Below are positions 1 to 10,304 of a DNA stretch of 64,000 nt, one piece after another; position 1 is the first letter of the stretch; each line of letters opens with the position of its first letter. Made by a program: the position numbers and the translations under genes. Below the pieces are notes generated by a model. The model was not told the DNA's origin. It ran no database searches and was given only the letters and a program-made list of their open reading frames with translations. Source of the DNA: Micrasema longulum (Eukaryota; Arthropoda; Insecta; Trichoptera; Brachycentridae); assembly GCA_022494885.1 (NCBI GenBank), contig JAGVSM010003564.1:1-64000 (forward strand), in the 5' to 3' direction.

Positions 1-197
1 GCTCCTTTACTTCACAAAGTCAACAGATGGAAGAGTTGAGGAAATGTAGATGTTTAAACATAGGCAGAATGGCGAATGTTACACAGTGTGTAAAGTGGCC
101 ACTTAAACCAGCCAATGACAGGTCATAAGCCCTGTAAATGCCTAGACTTCCATATTCCCTTCTCGAAAACTTTTTCCCTTTCTGTTGAAATAAATTT
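1..197 (+). repeat. Family F foldback repeat, partial copy F1
   Basis: The window opens inside a copy of the most abundant repeat here, labelled family F. The right-hand part is visible: the segment with CAACAGATGGAAGAG, the CACAGTGTGTAAAGTGGCC block, and the terminal X module (GCCCTGTAAATGCCTAGACTTCC, then CTGTTGAAATAAATTT). The same blocks recur near 2.9, 16.3, 20.2, 37.3, 40.2, 42.2, 53.8, 56 and 59.8 kb. It has no coding content. Its left end lies outside the window. Confidence 0.8.
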
Positions 198-219
198 ATA
201 TTTATTTCAACTATATTAA

Positions 220-510
220 ATCTGTGCAACAACGTTTTCTAAGAAAAGTGGTATGGTTGCTCGAATTACAAAAGGTGGTTAATTCTATTTTAAAATATAG
301 CAATCTCTTAATCTGTCTTTATTGGAGAAACTTATAAAAGAGATGGACCTTCTATCCATTTATGAAATACTTAATGCTATAAGTAATGTCCCATCTCTGT
401 TGCAATCAATTTCTTTATATGTCCCAACCTTGTCAACAAAAGTCGAAATTTGCTATTTACCAAATTTTCTAATGGAAACTTTTGTTGTTATGTCCCAATA
501 TTATATATGT
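220..510 (+). mobile_element. LINE (CR1/Jockey-like) C-terminal fragment, copy 1, first half
   Basis: Reading + from about 225 gives QQRFLRKVVW and then NAISNVPSLLQ, the conserved region after the reverse transcriptase domain of Jockey/CR1-type LINEs. The DNA is nearly identical to 61015-61105, including CTAAGAAAAGTGGTATGG. The frame is broken by small indels, so this is a dead copy. The LINE is interrupted at about 511 by a second LINE and resumes near 1497, as comparison with the uninterrupted copy at 20331-20671 shows. Confidence 0.7.
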
Positions 511-568
511 AAAAAAAAAAAAAATCGTATTAGCAATAGATCCGATAGTGTACTGTCAGTTCTAGGAT

Positions 569-951
569 TTATTTTATTTTATTTTATTTTATTTAGAAAA
601 CATACAGTCATACAAAATCAGTATTAAAAACAACAATTTTTAACATAAAAAGACCAATTAAGTTTTCATAAATTAAAAAGATATAAACATTAAATGTGAC
701 AAAAAATAAAAAATAAATAAGAATTTTAAGTGAAAAAAAGATAATTGTTGACATTTGCGTTTTCCATGGAGGTAATAAATTGAAATAAATAAAAATACCG
801 AATGTACACTCCGAGCCATCCACGCACACACATGAACGCACATATAAAACATACACAAACATATACATTACATGCAGCACATATGCATAGCATAAACCAC
901 TCAAGATGTACATTCAGCAACTATCCCAAATAATCGACCCCATGAAGAAAT
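569..951 (-). mobile_element. Retroelement family E, copy 1, nested in LINE-2
   Basis: This block interrupts LINE-2 between 'TCTAGGAT' and 'TTAGGATGCAGAAC', with a 6-bp duplication TAGGAT (563-568 and 952-957). On the minus strand it runs from CCATGAAGAAAT... to a tail of AAATA repeats (571-596 on +). The same sequence recurs on + at 28515-28937 and 55462-55880, so it is an interspersed family with an A-rich 3' tail. Short minus-strand ORFs here are not conserved in a coding way. It may be a LINE 3' end or a SINE; I do not recognise the family. Confidence 0.75.
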
Positions 952-1342
952 TAGGATGCAGAACTAAGTTTGCACACAGACAATCCTTACATGTTGGTCC
1001 AAGATCCTTCAATCTTCTAACTAAGGAATTACAAAACATTAAATCACTGGTATAGTTAAAATTAGGTTTGAGGTCTTGGATTAGCATGGAAGGAACAAAT
1101 AGACACATTATTAAAAAAAAAAAAAAAATTTAATGTATACTGCAAATAAATCCTGTTTTCATAATATCAGCATATGTTATTTAGATTTTCTTTTTCTTTT
1201 CTTTTCTTGTCACGTTTTCGTGTCACGTTATGTTAATTTTGTTTTTCTTTTGTTTTTCTTTTCTTTTCTTTTATTTTCTTTTCATGGTCATGTCGTACCA
1301 TAATTATATGCCATAAACTTATTAATAATTAAAAAAGGAATG

Positions 1343-1374
1343 GCCCACGCTCAGACGCTGAAGTCTGTGTGGGC
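1343..1374 (+). other. Conserved hairpin in LINE-2 3' UTR
   Basis: GCCCAC and GTGGGC pair, followed by AGAC/GTCT closing a GCTGAA loop. The same hairpin is in the second LINE-2 copy at 19385-19416, where one A-U pair becomes G-U. It sits about 120 bases from the 3' end, where some LINEs carry structures recognised by their reverse transcriptase; that role is inferred. Confidence 0.55.
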
Positions 1375-1496
1375 GTTTTTTCCAATTTGTGTTATAGCTT
1401 AATTTTAAGGTGTATTTTATTAGGGTATTTTTGTAATTAAAATTATATGTTAATAAATGTATGGAAAAATAAACAAATAAAATAAATAAATTTTTA

Positions 1497-1591
1497 AATG
1501 TGTAGATTAGTCAATTCGTCACACAACTTGGAATTTTTTGGGATAGATCTTCCCGCCTTTTGTAGATCTCTTCGGCATTGACACAGTGTGG
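1497..1591 (+). mobile_element. LINE copy 1, second half (3' UTR)
   Basis: ATGTGTAGATTAGTCAATTC and GATAGATCTTCC match the LINE 3' UTR at 20385-20470 and 36980-37070. Here the sequence follows directly on the LINE-2 tail, so it is the downstream half of the LINE at 220-510, split by LINE-2. Confidence 0.7.
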
Positions 1592-1701
1592 GATATTTAA
1601 TATTCAGTATTTCAACCGAATATTATGCCGAATACAAAACATATAAAACCACGCCAAATATGTCGAATACGAATAATTATATAATTTTCGGTTCATCTCT
1701 A
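1592..1701. mobile_element. Possible hAT-type element end
   Basis: The minus strand begins TAGAGATGAACCGAAAATT and continues with TATTCGGCAT and ATTCGGTTG motifs. Nonautonomous hAT elements of insects often start with TAGAGATG..CCGAATATTCGG, so this resembles one terminus. I did not find the partner end or a clear 8-bp duplication. Confidence 0.35.
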
Positions 1702-2837
1702 TTAATTATCAATACACTTTTGTTTACAAATTTGACAGCAGTGAAAATGTCGTTAGTTCCGTAACCAAGTTGTTTCCATATCTAAATACAATAATTAAAA
1801 GTTCTTTACTTTCCCATGTCAATAACAACATTATAAGCCAACTTTGGAAAAGTTATCGAACATGGTGAATCAAGTTATGGTTTCAGATTTTCATTTACAC
1901 CACAAAAGGGCGAGAAAACGGCCACACAAAATACTCTTCTGAAAATTCACTATAAAATTAATTAAAATTTTGCTGGCTTAGCGGATTTTGTATAATTTTA
2001 AGAAGGGAATTTTAAAGTTTGTATTTACAAGACTTATAATCCGTCATTGACTTATTGAAGTTAAAATAAGGTTATCTTAAATTAAAAATACTTTTGTAAC
2101 ACTGTACACCTAACTATCATACCAGTTTCTATTTAACCTAAAAAAAAAGGTAAAGGAAGAATCACAGGATTGGATCCTTGTTTTTTTATTTTTTAAATGG
2201 GAGTTGCATTATTTTTTACCATGCTTACAATGTTTATATTTTAAAAAGAGGATTTTTATCCAATTAAATTACTTTACATATTAGCTAAGTTTTCGGGATC
2301 AGGAAGGATATTCTAGAGTGGGCCAATCAGGAACTTCTAAGTGTTTGCTTATGTGGAGAGGAAACCACTTAAAACTCTTCAGGAAAAGCCGGCCTGTTGA
2401 CAGTAGGCCTTCCGTTCCACTAGAAGATTGTTCTGCATTTTATTCCCTACTTTTGTTTATTTTACCAATTGCCTGCACTATATTGACCATGTATGATACC
2501 ACAGGATTGGATATGTCTTCGATCGGACGACGACACGAACTAGGTGTATTCTCCACTGTGTTTGGAGTGCTTAAAAAGATAAGGCTCGATCAAGGAAAGA
2601 ATACAAATCAAAGGTATTCGGCCAAGAATATTATCATAATATTCTTTTATGCGTATGAGGTTACTAACGACCCAGCTTCGATAAAGCGAAAATCGAATAC
2701 AGCATTTTTTTATTATGAGATACGTTGTAGTGACCGACCGAAACAAGATTTTCAGCCGAAACTGAAGCCGAATCCCGACTTTTATTCTGGTTTCTACCGA
2801 AACCGAAACTTATTAAAATAAATTAGAAGCCATATTT
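1702..2837. other. Unassigned AT-rich DNA with possible hAT remnant
   Basis: No clear gene. A 167-codon open frame (2318-2821, +) includes GTSKCLLMWRGNHLK, faintly like a BED-finger remnant of hAT transposases. Its end is rich in CCGAAAC/CCGAA repeats (2735-2815), also seen in hAT-related MITEs. The composition matches decayed repeat rather than a conserved protein, so I do not call a gene. Confidence 0.3.
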
Positions 2838-3318
2838 AAATTTGTCACAAAAGGGAGGAAAACACTTTTGAGAAGAGAATATGGAAGTCGAGGGCTTTAC
2901 AGGGCTTATGACCTGTCATTGGCTGGTTAAAGTGGTCATTTTAAACACTGTAAAATTTACCATTCTCCTTATGTTTAAACATCCACATTTCCTCAACTCT
3001 TTCATCTGTTGGCTTTTGTAAAGTAAAAGAGTTAAAACCTTTATCATGTGGATGAAATTCATTCCGGTGAATTGGTATTCACCTGCTAGACAACGCCTAG
3101 AAACAATTTTTCAATTTTAATACTTCTTCTTTTACCAGGTAGTTAATTCAACAATAACAGATCATAAGCCCTGTAAATGCTTAGATTTCCATATTCCTTT
3201 CTCAAAAATGTTTTTCCTCTCTGATGCAACAAATTTAAATATGAATAACTCCCTAGGGAGGAAATCCAGCCAGTCTGCAAGCATTTGAACATACTCAAAA
3301 CATTGTTGAATTAGAAGT
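2838..3318 (-). repeat. Family F foldback repeat, copy F2 (near full length)
   Basis: Begins TTTAAATTTGTCACAAAAGGG, the inverted X module, and passes through the core (CTCAACTCTTTCATCTGTTGG, GTGAATTGG, CAACGCCTAGAAAC). It returns through X in the opposite orientation (GATCATAAGCCCTGTAAATGC) and ends in module Y (AACTCCCTAGGGAGG ... CATACTCAAAACATTG). AATTAGAAG is found on both sides (about 2821 and 3312) and is a likely target duplication. No protein is encoded. Confidence 0.8.
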
Positions 3319-3484
3319 TATTTTAAAACGCCCAAAATTAGGCGTCTTTATGAGTTTATTGAAATAACTGTTAACTGTTAAGTCTCCGGGGCCAAATCAC
3401 GAGCCATAAGATGCACCCGAGTACAGCTGAACGTAATCTGAAACATCCGGAAAGGTTTCGTCTGAAGTAAAAAATTTAAACAGT

Positions 3485-4160
3485 CACTTTTTTTTCTTTA
3501 TTTTTACATTTAACGCCCATAGGGCTTTTATAATACGAATTTGCTTACATAAAACATAATAAAGTTTATAAACAATAATAAGTAGCAGTTATACAAAAGT
3601 TTAAAAAGTAAGGTAATAAAACATGTTTTAAAAGATACAATAGAAGTTATTTTAAATTACGCAATTTCCTTTTTGCAAAGTGTAATTTAATATCTGAGAG
3701 AAAAATACCGCAAATAAAAAATGCACCCACATATTTATACTATATAACACTATTGGACATTATGTTTGATTTAATTAAATTAATTGACTGTATTTTTTTA
3801 TTTTTTTTATTTTATTTTTTCACGCCCATAAGGCTTTTGCATACGTGGAAGTTATATTAAACATGAGTATATAAACAGCATAAAATTTAAAAAAATAAAA
3901 TTTAAAGCAATTAAAGATAGAGCAGTATTTAAAAGTAAAGTTGGTATAAAAAAAAGAAGATGAGTATATAAACAACATAAATTTAAAAAAAATACAATAT
4001 AAAGAAATAAAATATAGAACAGTGTTAAGAAGGATGGTTGTTTTTTTTTATTAAAAAGAAGCTATAGAAGCTAGATTTAAAAAAAAATTAAAAATAGGTA
4101 AACAAATCGAATACAAACATATTAAAGAAATACAGTTTAAAGGTTTAAAGCAGCTGGGTA
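3485..4160 (-). mobile_element. Two LINE-like 3' ends (family K) in tandem
   Basis: Two blocks begin with a T-rich tract and then ACGCCCATA(G/A)GGCTTTT (3511 and 3820). They continue with similar AT-rich sequence containing AGTATATAAACA-like words. Read on minus they look like retroelement 3' ends finishing in an A-rich tail after AAAAGCCCTATGGGCGT. A relative on + is at 46935-46981 (AATGCCCATTGGGCGTA, then AAATAAATAAA). No coding remnant is attached. Confidence 0.45.
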
Positions 4161-4180
4161 CATAATATTACAGTACAATA

Positions 4181-4360
4181 TGGACACCCAGAATAATAAA
4201 GTGGAGACCATGGGCAAACAAAAGAAGTGTTGGAAGGCCGCAGAAAAGATGGGTTGATGACATTGCCTCTATTGCCGGTAAAACGTGGATGATGAAAGCG
4301 GGTGATAGGAAGGAATGGAGACGTTTGGAAGAGGCCTTTATCCAGCGGTGGAGAGAATAA
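4181..4360 (+). pseudogene. LINE protein C-terminal fragment
   Basis: An open + frame reads WTPRIIKWRPWANKRSVGRP, then QKRWVDDIASIAGKTW and DRKEWRRLEEAFIQRWRE before a TAA stop at 4358. The pattern GRPxxRWxDDIxxxAGxxWxxxAxDRxxWRxLEEA is the typical extreme C-terminus of insect endonuclease/reverse-transcriptase LINEs. Only about 60 codons remain, embedded between family K repeats, so it is 5'-truncated. GAAGAAGAAGAA follows the stop and may be the tail. Confidence 0.75.
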
Positions 4361-5117
4361 GGCTGAAGAAGAAGAATATTAACAGAATATGAAGTTCTAT
4401 TTGATATGGAACATTTACATACATTGATTTTTAAAATTTACAAGACTCACGTTAAAGACATCGATGTCCTTATAGATACTTAATTATATTATTTTGTCGT
4501 ATGACTCATGTTTAAATGAACCCAATTTCGGTAACATTTTTCGATTATTGGCTACCTTGCCAAACATGCGTCCAATAACGATGGAAATGTCGAACTTGGG
4601 GTGACGTGTAATACGATCTTTTGTTTACCCGCCCATCCCTAAAACCGAGTTGTTGAAAGTCCGGTTAATCTTAACAATCCGATTATTTCATTCAATTTAC
4701 TTACCACGCGAACTGGTTTATTAGTAATCGTTACATTTAGCATAGGAACCCAATTGGCTTTATTTGTTCATACAAGTGTAAACAGGGATGTGAAGGTGCT
4801 GTGTATATCATTCCAATGTAGTTTAAGCATACAGAAACCACACACCCTTAAATAAACACACACCGTTGTATCATTTGTAATCCCTAACGACTGTTTACTT
4901 AGTTTTGAATTTTCTTGTGAATGTTTACCCCTAAAACTATGACAATTTTGTTAGATTTTCTTAATTTGAAATCATTTCTTCTACAGAATACATAATACCC
5001 GACCGGAAACCAGATACGAATAATAAACTTTGGTTTATATAACTACGTGTTGTTTACAAGACATAAGCTCAAATTTTTTGGGACAAAAATGGTAGGTACA
5101 AGATCGTACCTTTTAAA
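4361..5117. other. Unassigned intergenic DNA
   Basis: AT-rich sequence with no recognisable gene. GACCGGAAACCAGATACGAA (about 5001-5020) weakly resembles 14521-14540, downstream of a family I copy. Confidence 0.4.
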
Positions 5118-5178
5118 AAGCTGCGTTGTAACTCACCACCATAATTGGGCCCAATGGCCTGTTATGGTGCAAAAAAAC
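5118..5178 (+). mobile_element. SINE C 3' tail fragment
   Basis: TTGTAACTCACCACCATAATTGGGCCC, then GGCCTGTTATGGTGCAAAAAAA, matches the 3' half of the SINE at 61279-61450 (CTGTAATTCACCACTGTAATT ... GGCCTGATGTGGTGAAAAAAA). The tRNA-like head is missing. Confidence 0.6.
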
Positions 5179-5397
5179 GTATTTAGTAGAAACTAACTAA
5201 TTACTTCAAATATTTAAAAATTAATAATTACTTTTTTTCATAAATGTTTTTTTAGATATATATATTTAAACAAAGGTTTTATACAACGAACATACATACT
5301 GATTATAAAAAAGATCAAATCAATATGTACAAATAAAAAAAAGTTTTAAAAAAACATAAAAGGAGGCATATCTTTTAACAAACCTGAGTAGATTGAA

Positions 5398-5690
5398 CAG
5401 TATAAAGTACTTGTTAAGTAAATAACAGCATGTATCGATACTATTCCTGGCCGATTACCTTTCGTTCCCATCCTTCCTTTGACCCATCCTTATGGTACCT
5501 ACCTAACATCAAGATAGAAGATATTCAAAATTAGAAGATTCGGATTTAGAACAAAAACAAAACAAAATCGGATAAAAAAGGTGGTTGGAATCGTCGCGCG
5601 TCGTGGAAAACAATGTTACATTTTGTAGTTCATTTTGTCATCCAGTGCCAGAAATTGAAGAACATTCAAATTATATTAAAGGTAGGTATT
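5398..5690 (+). repeat. Family I dispersed repeat, copy 1
   Basis: Long match to 14225-14505 in the same orientation. Shared words include CCTGGCCGATTACCTTTC, GACCCATCCTTATGGTACC, TCGTCGCGCGT and CATCCAGTGCC. The two copies are about 8.8 kb apart. No coding frame is conserved, although a short ORF (5613-5795) overlaps the end. Class unknown. Confidence 0.7.
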
Positions 5691-5983
5691 CATTCCATGT
5701 TCCTATCCTTTCTCAAATATTTCCCAATCATAAAATTGAATGAAATTCGATTTTCATTTACAGTCCGCCTTTTCGTTAACAGTACTATTATATAAAGATT
5801 AAAAAATAACGTAATTCAAAAAAAAAAATTCTTGTACTTTTTTTTATTTGAAATTTATTTATTTACATAAACCCTTACGAATTAGTTTAATTTAAAAAAA
5901 AAACTTTTTAAAATTAAAATGATAATATTTTTAACATCTTTTGTAAAGGTTGTCTTAGTCTTTTGTTTGTAAAAAAAAAACCA

Positions 5984-6170
5984 TTATGTGTTTTGAAAAT
6001 AATTTGTGGTGCGCTGCAATTTTGTTCTTTGGTAGAACCCGTCTGGTCGTTCCGACCACCAACCTCCATTTGATTTTTTGGCGAGCTGGTCATATATTCG
6101 CAGAGGCACCACGTAGAGATCTCTCGGCCCGCTAACTGGATGGGCCGGAGTACCTCGGGCATTCAACAGT
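5984..6170. other. GC-richer island with overlapping short minus ORFs
   Basis: GC content is higher than the surroundings. Two overlapping minus frames stay open (60 and 82 codons), one reading HPVSGPRDLYVVPLRIYDQL. I recognise no domain. It could be a decayed transposon or retroelement exon. Confidence 0.3.
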
Positions 6171-7529
6171 CCAAATCTACATTCAGATAATTTTATGCCC
6201 CCGACCCCCGCTCCATATCACTCCAACGTCTGGGTGTAAATGTACCCGCAACACCTTAATGCGTCATAAATATGGATCGGGATGTTTTAAATTTCAAATA
6301 TAGTTTCGGGGAAATTGTTAAGGTAAATTTTATGTTATATTCCATAATATTATGTTCTATTAAACTCACCTTTGGATGTGCTCTCCTAGGAAAGGCGACC
6401 TTTGGGTCAATCTGAAAACAAAAAAAAAACAAAACAGGGTAGAATAGATTTCATACTCTGGGCAATAAGTACCAAGATTTCGGTGATTCATTCCATGTGA
6501 AGTTTAGTACCTACAGGGTGGCTCTTCTATTGTATTTTATGAATGGAAGAGACTAGTACTTAGTCGTTCTACATAATAATACATAAAGAAATATCGTCAA
6601 ATATTATATTTTAAAAAAATAATTTCTTTATTGCAATGTTTTTTTCTTGTTTTCATTTACAGATTCAACATATTTATATTTGTCATTTTTGTTTATCAAT
6701 ATTTTTATAACTGTAACATATTTTTTTTATTCTGTTTACCTTTTTACACTTCTAAATTTGTGAGTTACTGTTATTATAAATTTAATTTTAAATGCTATAT
6801 TTTACTCATAAATTTATAACTCAACTCAACTTAATACATCTAATCTATTTTTCTACTTATAAGTAAAAGGTACTAGATGTCATTTATTTGAACAAAATAA
6901 ATAATATTTCTGTAAAAAGGCACAATTCGCTATCGTAAAAAATCTTATCTTTTTTTTCTAAAAATGTTTTTCTCAATTAAAATATTGGGAGTAAAATTAT
7001 TGAAATAATTACGGCCAAATGATGGCGGGACAATTACTCAGCAGGTACTTAACAAATCCAAAAAAATCAAAAATTCTAAATAAAGTTTTTCATGAAATAT
7101 TCATGAAAAGATTTTTATTTAGACATCAGATTCTTTGAAGAATAATTTATTTTCTTTTGTCAATAAAATTTTTCGCTCTGGGACAAATTTCACAGGATTC
7201 AGTGAGAATGGAACAAATTTTCTTTACATTCTAATTTCTAAGAATGTTGTAACGAATTGACACATATTATTTTACATTATTATAGCAATCTTAAGAAAGC
7301 ATAACAAGTTTTTAAATACTTTGAATAGACATTCTTCGATCACAATTCGTCAAAAATAATTCATTTTGTGAAATAAAAAAATCATTCTTAATAAAAAATA
7401 TTTTGCTTAGGTCACATTAAGTTTTTATAAATAAAAATCTCCACCCACAAGTAATGAAAAGTGGCTTTGTGGAAGTTTAGTTGTTAAAATATTATTTTAT
7501 GTTTATGTGACAATCTTTGTTGACAATCA
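6171..7529. other. Unassigned AT-rich DNA
   Basis: Low-complexity T- and A-rich sequence. I see no gene, tRNA-like box or inverted repeat that I can support. Confidence 0.5.
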
Positions 7530-7788
7530 TCAACATTCCCTTTCCGCACCTAATGGTGCATAGGGCACTGCATTGGTACACCAATCGCGGCGTATCTTGA
7601 TCATTTTTGTTACATGAAGGTAAGATAATCAGTCTTACGCTTCAGGTGCCAGTCTAGGGACTATGAAATATTCTAGTATAAAAACACATTTTTAATGATA
7701 TTTCATGTCAACCATGTCGGGAAGCAAACCCGAGACCTCTTGCATGGTAGGCAAATGCACTGACCATTACACCACGAGGCCGACGACG
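7530..7788 (-). mobile_element. SINE A, full-length copy with 11-bp target duplication
   Basis: On minus it starts GTCGGCCTCGTGGTGTAATGG (tRNA-like A box). It has GGTTTGCTTCCC where other copies have the B box GGTTCGATTCC, then GACATGGTTGACATGAAAT, and ends ACCAATGCAGTGCCCTATGC, ACCATTAGGTGCGGAAAGGG, ATGTTGATGATT. GTTGACAATCA occurs immediately outside both ends (7519-7529 and 7789-7799). This is a tRNA-derived SINE of about 255 bp. The B box carries substitutions, so it is probably not transcribed now. Confidence 0.92.
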
Positions 7789-7799
7789 GTTGACAATCA

Positions 7800-8719
7800 G
7801 CATAGGGAAAAAATGTAGTTACTTAAATTAACTAATGACTTATTATACAAGAGCTGTCAAAATATACTAAAGGTTGAAAAAAATGGCTAGCCGGAAAACG
7901 GAAATCTATCACAACACATAACAACGCTATTATTGATAAGTTTTTGTTCACAAGAACCTGTGACGTTTTAAAGTAGTTTATTTTTATTAAAACTTTTTTT
8001 ATTAGTTTTTTAATCGAATGGTTTCATATGTATAGAGCGTGTAATAAAACATTTTTTAACCCAATTACCGGTAGCATTGAACTTCCTCATTGACTTCATT
8101 TCAATTATGGCTAACTACCGCACACTGGGATGCTTGTGGAGAAAATGAGCGAATTGAAGGTTTTATTTATAACTTGTAATAAAGCATTCAACCCTCCTAA
8201 GACCACGGGGGATATATTTAATATTTATCTTCAATACATCTGAGGAAAAATACCCTAATTTTACTTCTAACTTCGTAGGGGTTTTTTACTAAAGAAAGTT
8301 GTCAAATAAAAAGTACATTTTTTTACAAAATTCTGAAGATACCGTTTTGTTGACATCGTCAATGACTATTAGATGCATTGTAATAAAAGTGGAGACGATT
8401 TCCGACTTCCAGAGGTGAGACTGAAGGAACTCAAAGCAACCCGTTTTGGAATTAAAAATTGTATATTAAAAACTTGTTAAAGACTTGTTAATCTAACTTG
8501 ATAATCTAGCTGCTATTTTTAAAAATGAGTTGTTTAGTATATTTATTTTCATTTATTTATTTTTTATTTTGACACTTTATATACATATACAATACATGTA
8601 TATACATATAAGGGCGGACATATTGCCTTAAGGCAATTTCTTCCTACCTACCCAAACCGTTCAGTTTGAGAAAATTATAAATACGTGGACATATTGAATC
8701 TTACAATTTTATACAAAAA
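7800..8719. other. Unassigned AT-rich DNA
   Basis: No gene recognised. 8570-8650 has a TATACATA-rich stretch followed by GGGCGGACATATTGCC, possibly a minus-strand retroelement tail. Confidence 0.4.
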
Positions 8720-8940
8720 TTAAAAGCAAAGATTAACAAAAATAAAAATATATTGAAAAAAATTAACACTATACTATGAAGAGAGGAGAGGGGATGGGAA
8801 GGAAAGAAGAAGAAAGATAAAGGAACAATTGAAATATTAATATAGTTACATTTCAATCTTGACTTAAATGTAAATAAAGAAAAGGCCGTCCTTAACATTA
8901 GTGGGTAGATTATTTCATATCATTCAAACACTAAACTTCA
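8720..8940. repeat. Family L dispersed repeat, copy 1
   Basis: Matches 35838-36030 in the same orientation: CACTATACTATGAAGA, purine-rich GGAGAGGGGATGGGAAGG, GACTTAAATGTAAATAAAG, TTAGTGGGTAGA. Unknown class; no coding potential on either strand. Confidence 0.65.
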
Positions 8941-8954
8941 TTCTCAAATTAAAA

Positions 8955-9190
8955 CATAATATAAATGAGGGCTAGATTACTTCCATGCGCTCTGTAGCTG
9001 CAAGGCGTGCTGTAATCTAGCTCCTATCCGTTATAATTAAAATATATCATAATTGTAAATGAGGAACTAGAATCCCAATAGTATATGAGCTCTGTAGCTG
9101 TAAGATGTGCTGGGATATTTATTTATTGTACAGCACCCTTGAGGGGATTTTCACAAAAATTGCGCTATTTAAATTATCCAACTATAAATA
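8955..9190. repeat. Family H: two tandem ~95-bp units plus tail
   Basis: Two units share CTCTGTAGCTG(C/T)AAG(G/A)(C/T)GTGCTG (8989-9012 and 9090-9112) with preceding AG(A)TTACT/AGAATCCCA variants. The second unit runs into TACAGCACCCTTGAGGGGATTTTCACAAAAA. The same arrangement is at 39955-40184 and 40609-40740. It resembles a repeated 3' UTR of a retroelement. Confidence 0.6.
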
Positions 9191-9370
9191 ATAATAATCA
9201 AAACAGTAAAACTCCAAATATCCTGATTAAAAAGCACCAGATCGTATTCCTTTTGAAATAATACAGCGAATTGGAATCACATTATAAACTTACTTAAAGT
9301 CCAGCAAAGTTAATTGCACAATTAAATTAAAATAAAAAACTTCTCATTTATTTTTTATTTCCTGATAACG

Positions 9371-9725
9371 ATGAGGATATTTGGCAATCCGGGTGACTGG
9401 AGTTCAGATAAACGGAGGTCCACTGTAATTAAAAATGTATGTGTGACAATTGATCGATTTAAAAATGAAATAAAGTATATGTTTCGTCACTCACGTTACG
9501 AAGACAAATCAAATTTTTACAATTCACTTTCTAATGACCTAAAAAATATACAAAACATATACGTATTTAAAAAACACCTAAATTTAACCGTTCTTACAGC
9601 CCGTGTGACGAGTGATATGTGATGTTATTTTATCGACTTTTGTTATTAAATATAATATCCCCTCATACCAGCACTTTTGCTGATAGGGAATATTTCGTAC
9701 AAATAAAATATGTAATGTAATGTAA
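9371..9725 (+). pseudogene. Likely LINE C-terminal fragment with TGTAA-repeat tail
   Basis: An 83-codon frame (9371-9622) contains NSLSNDLKNIQNIYVFKKHL, like the hydrophobic C-terminal motif of many LINEs (NSLPxxLKxxxxIxxFKxxL). It ends before AGCACTTTTGCTGATAGGG and AAATAAAATATGTAATGTAATG, a simple-repeat tail. No reverse transcriptase motif is present, so it is 5'-truncated or mostly lost. The start codon means nothing here. Confidence 0.5.
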
Positions 9726-9756
9726 TATGTAAAGTTTAAAAAACCTAGTATTTTGT

Positions 9757-9800
9757 CATAAATAAATAAATCTAATCTAATCTAATCTAATATAAATAAA
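9757..9800 (+). repeat. TAATC simple repeat tail
   Basis: AAATAAATAAATCTAATCTAATCTAATCTAAT is a pentanucleotide run after an A-rich stretch, typical of a retroelement 3' tail. Confidence 0.5.
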
Positions 9801-10040
9801 GTACATATTGGCAAATAACATGTACCAAAAACTATTTTAAAGCTGGGAAACACAGAGGATTTTTCTCCCTGAATGCAGGAATAATTTACCCTTGATTATG
9901 CCTATGTGGTGGATGATTGGTCTGTTGAATAGCCTACCAATATCAGTTTTAGACTTTTCTTCTCTAACTATATATACTAATGTGCATTGGTGACTTGTTC
10001 GTCATTGTTTACAATTGTTTTTATGGATAATATTATGTTT

Positions 10041-10304
10041 GTCGGCCGCGTGGTGTAATGGTCAGCGCGTTTGCCTACCATACAAGAGGTCTCGGGTTCG
10101 ATTCCCGACATGGTTGATATAAAATATTTATGTAAAAGGATGTTTTTCCTCTAAAAATATTTCATAGTCCCTGGACTGGTACCCGAAGCGTAACACTGAT
10201 CCTCTTACCATCATGTAATAAAAATAATTAAGATACGCTGCGATTGGTGTTCCAATGCAGTGCCCTATGCACCATTTGGTGCGAAAGGGGAATGATGATG
10301 ATGA
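10041..10304 (+). mobile_element. SINE A, full-length copy
   Basis: Starts GTCGGCCGCGTGGTGTAATGG (A box) with B box GGTTCGATTCC at about 10096. It continues to ATACGCTGCGATTGGTGTTCC and TGCCCTATGCACCATTTGG and ends in GATGATGATGAT. ATATTATGTTT before and ATATTATTTTG after the element form an imperfect target duplication. This is the best-preserved copy of the family. It is not a tRNA gene, because the 3' body continues well beyond the tRNA-like head and the acceptor ends do not pair as in a tRNA. Confidence 0.92.

Larger units (their letters stand above)
511..1496 (+). mobile_element. LINE-2 copy A (5'-truncated), inserted in another LINE
   Basis: Starts after an A-run and matches the LINE at 18405-19552: GCAGAACTAAG, CTTACATGTTGGTCCAAGA, CTTCAATCTTCTAACTAAGG and the same 3' UTR. 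Both copies encode the C-terminal tail HVGPR(Y/S)FNLLTKE. The 3' end has TTAAAAAAGGAATGGCCC, a hairpin (1343-1374) and an AATAAATAAA tail at about 1475-1490. It is split by another retroelement at 569-951. Reading frames are decayed. Confidence 0.75.

Noticed and set aside
608..920. Overlapping minus ORFs of 61-101 codons
   Set aside because: They fall in retroelement family E. The copy at 55.5 kb has shifted frames and no conserved domain.
2318..2821. 167-codon + ORF, the longest unclaimed early frame
   Set aside because: No clear domain; the end is CCGAAAC-repeat-like and resembles hAT remnants, so it was not called a gene.
10041..10115. tRNA-like A and B boxes, possible tRNA gene
   Set aside because: Acceptor stem does not pair, the element continues into a 3' body shared by other copies, and it is flanked by a duplication: a SINE. 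The same holds for the heads at 7784, 24590, 35071, 36085, 38273, 38454, 39355, 61279, 62950 and 63595.
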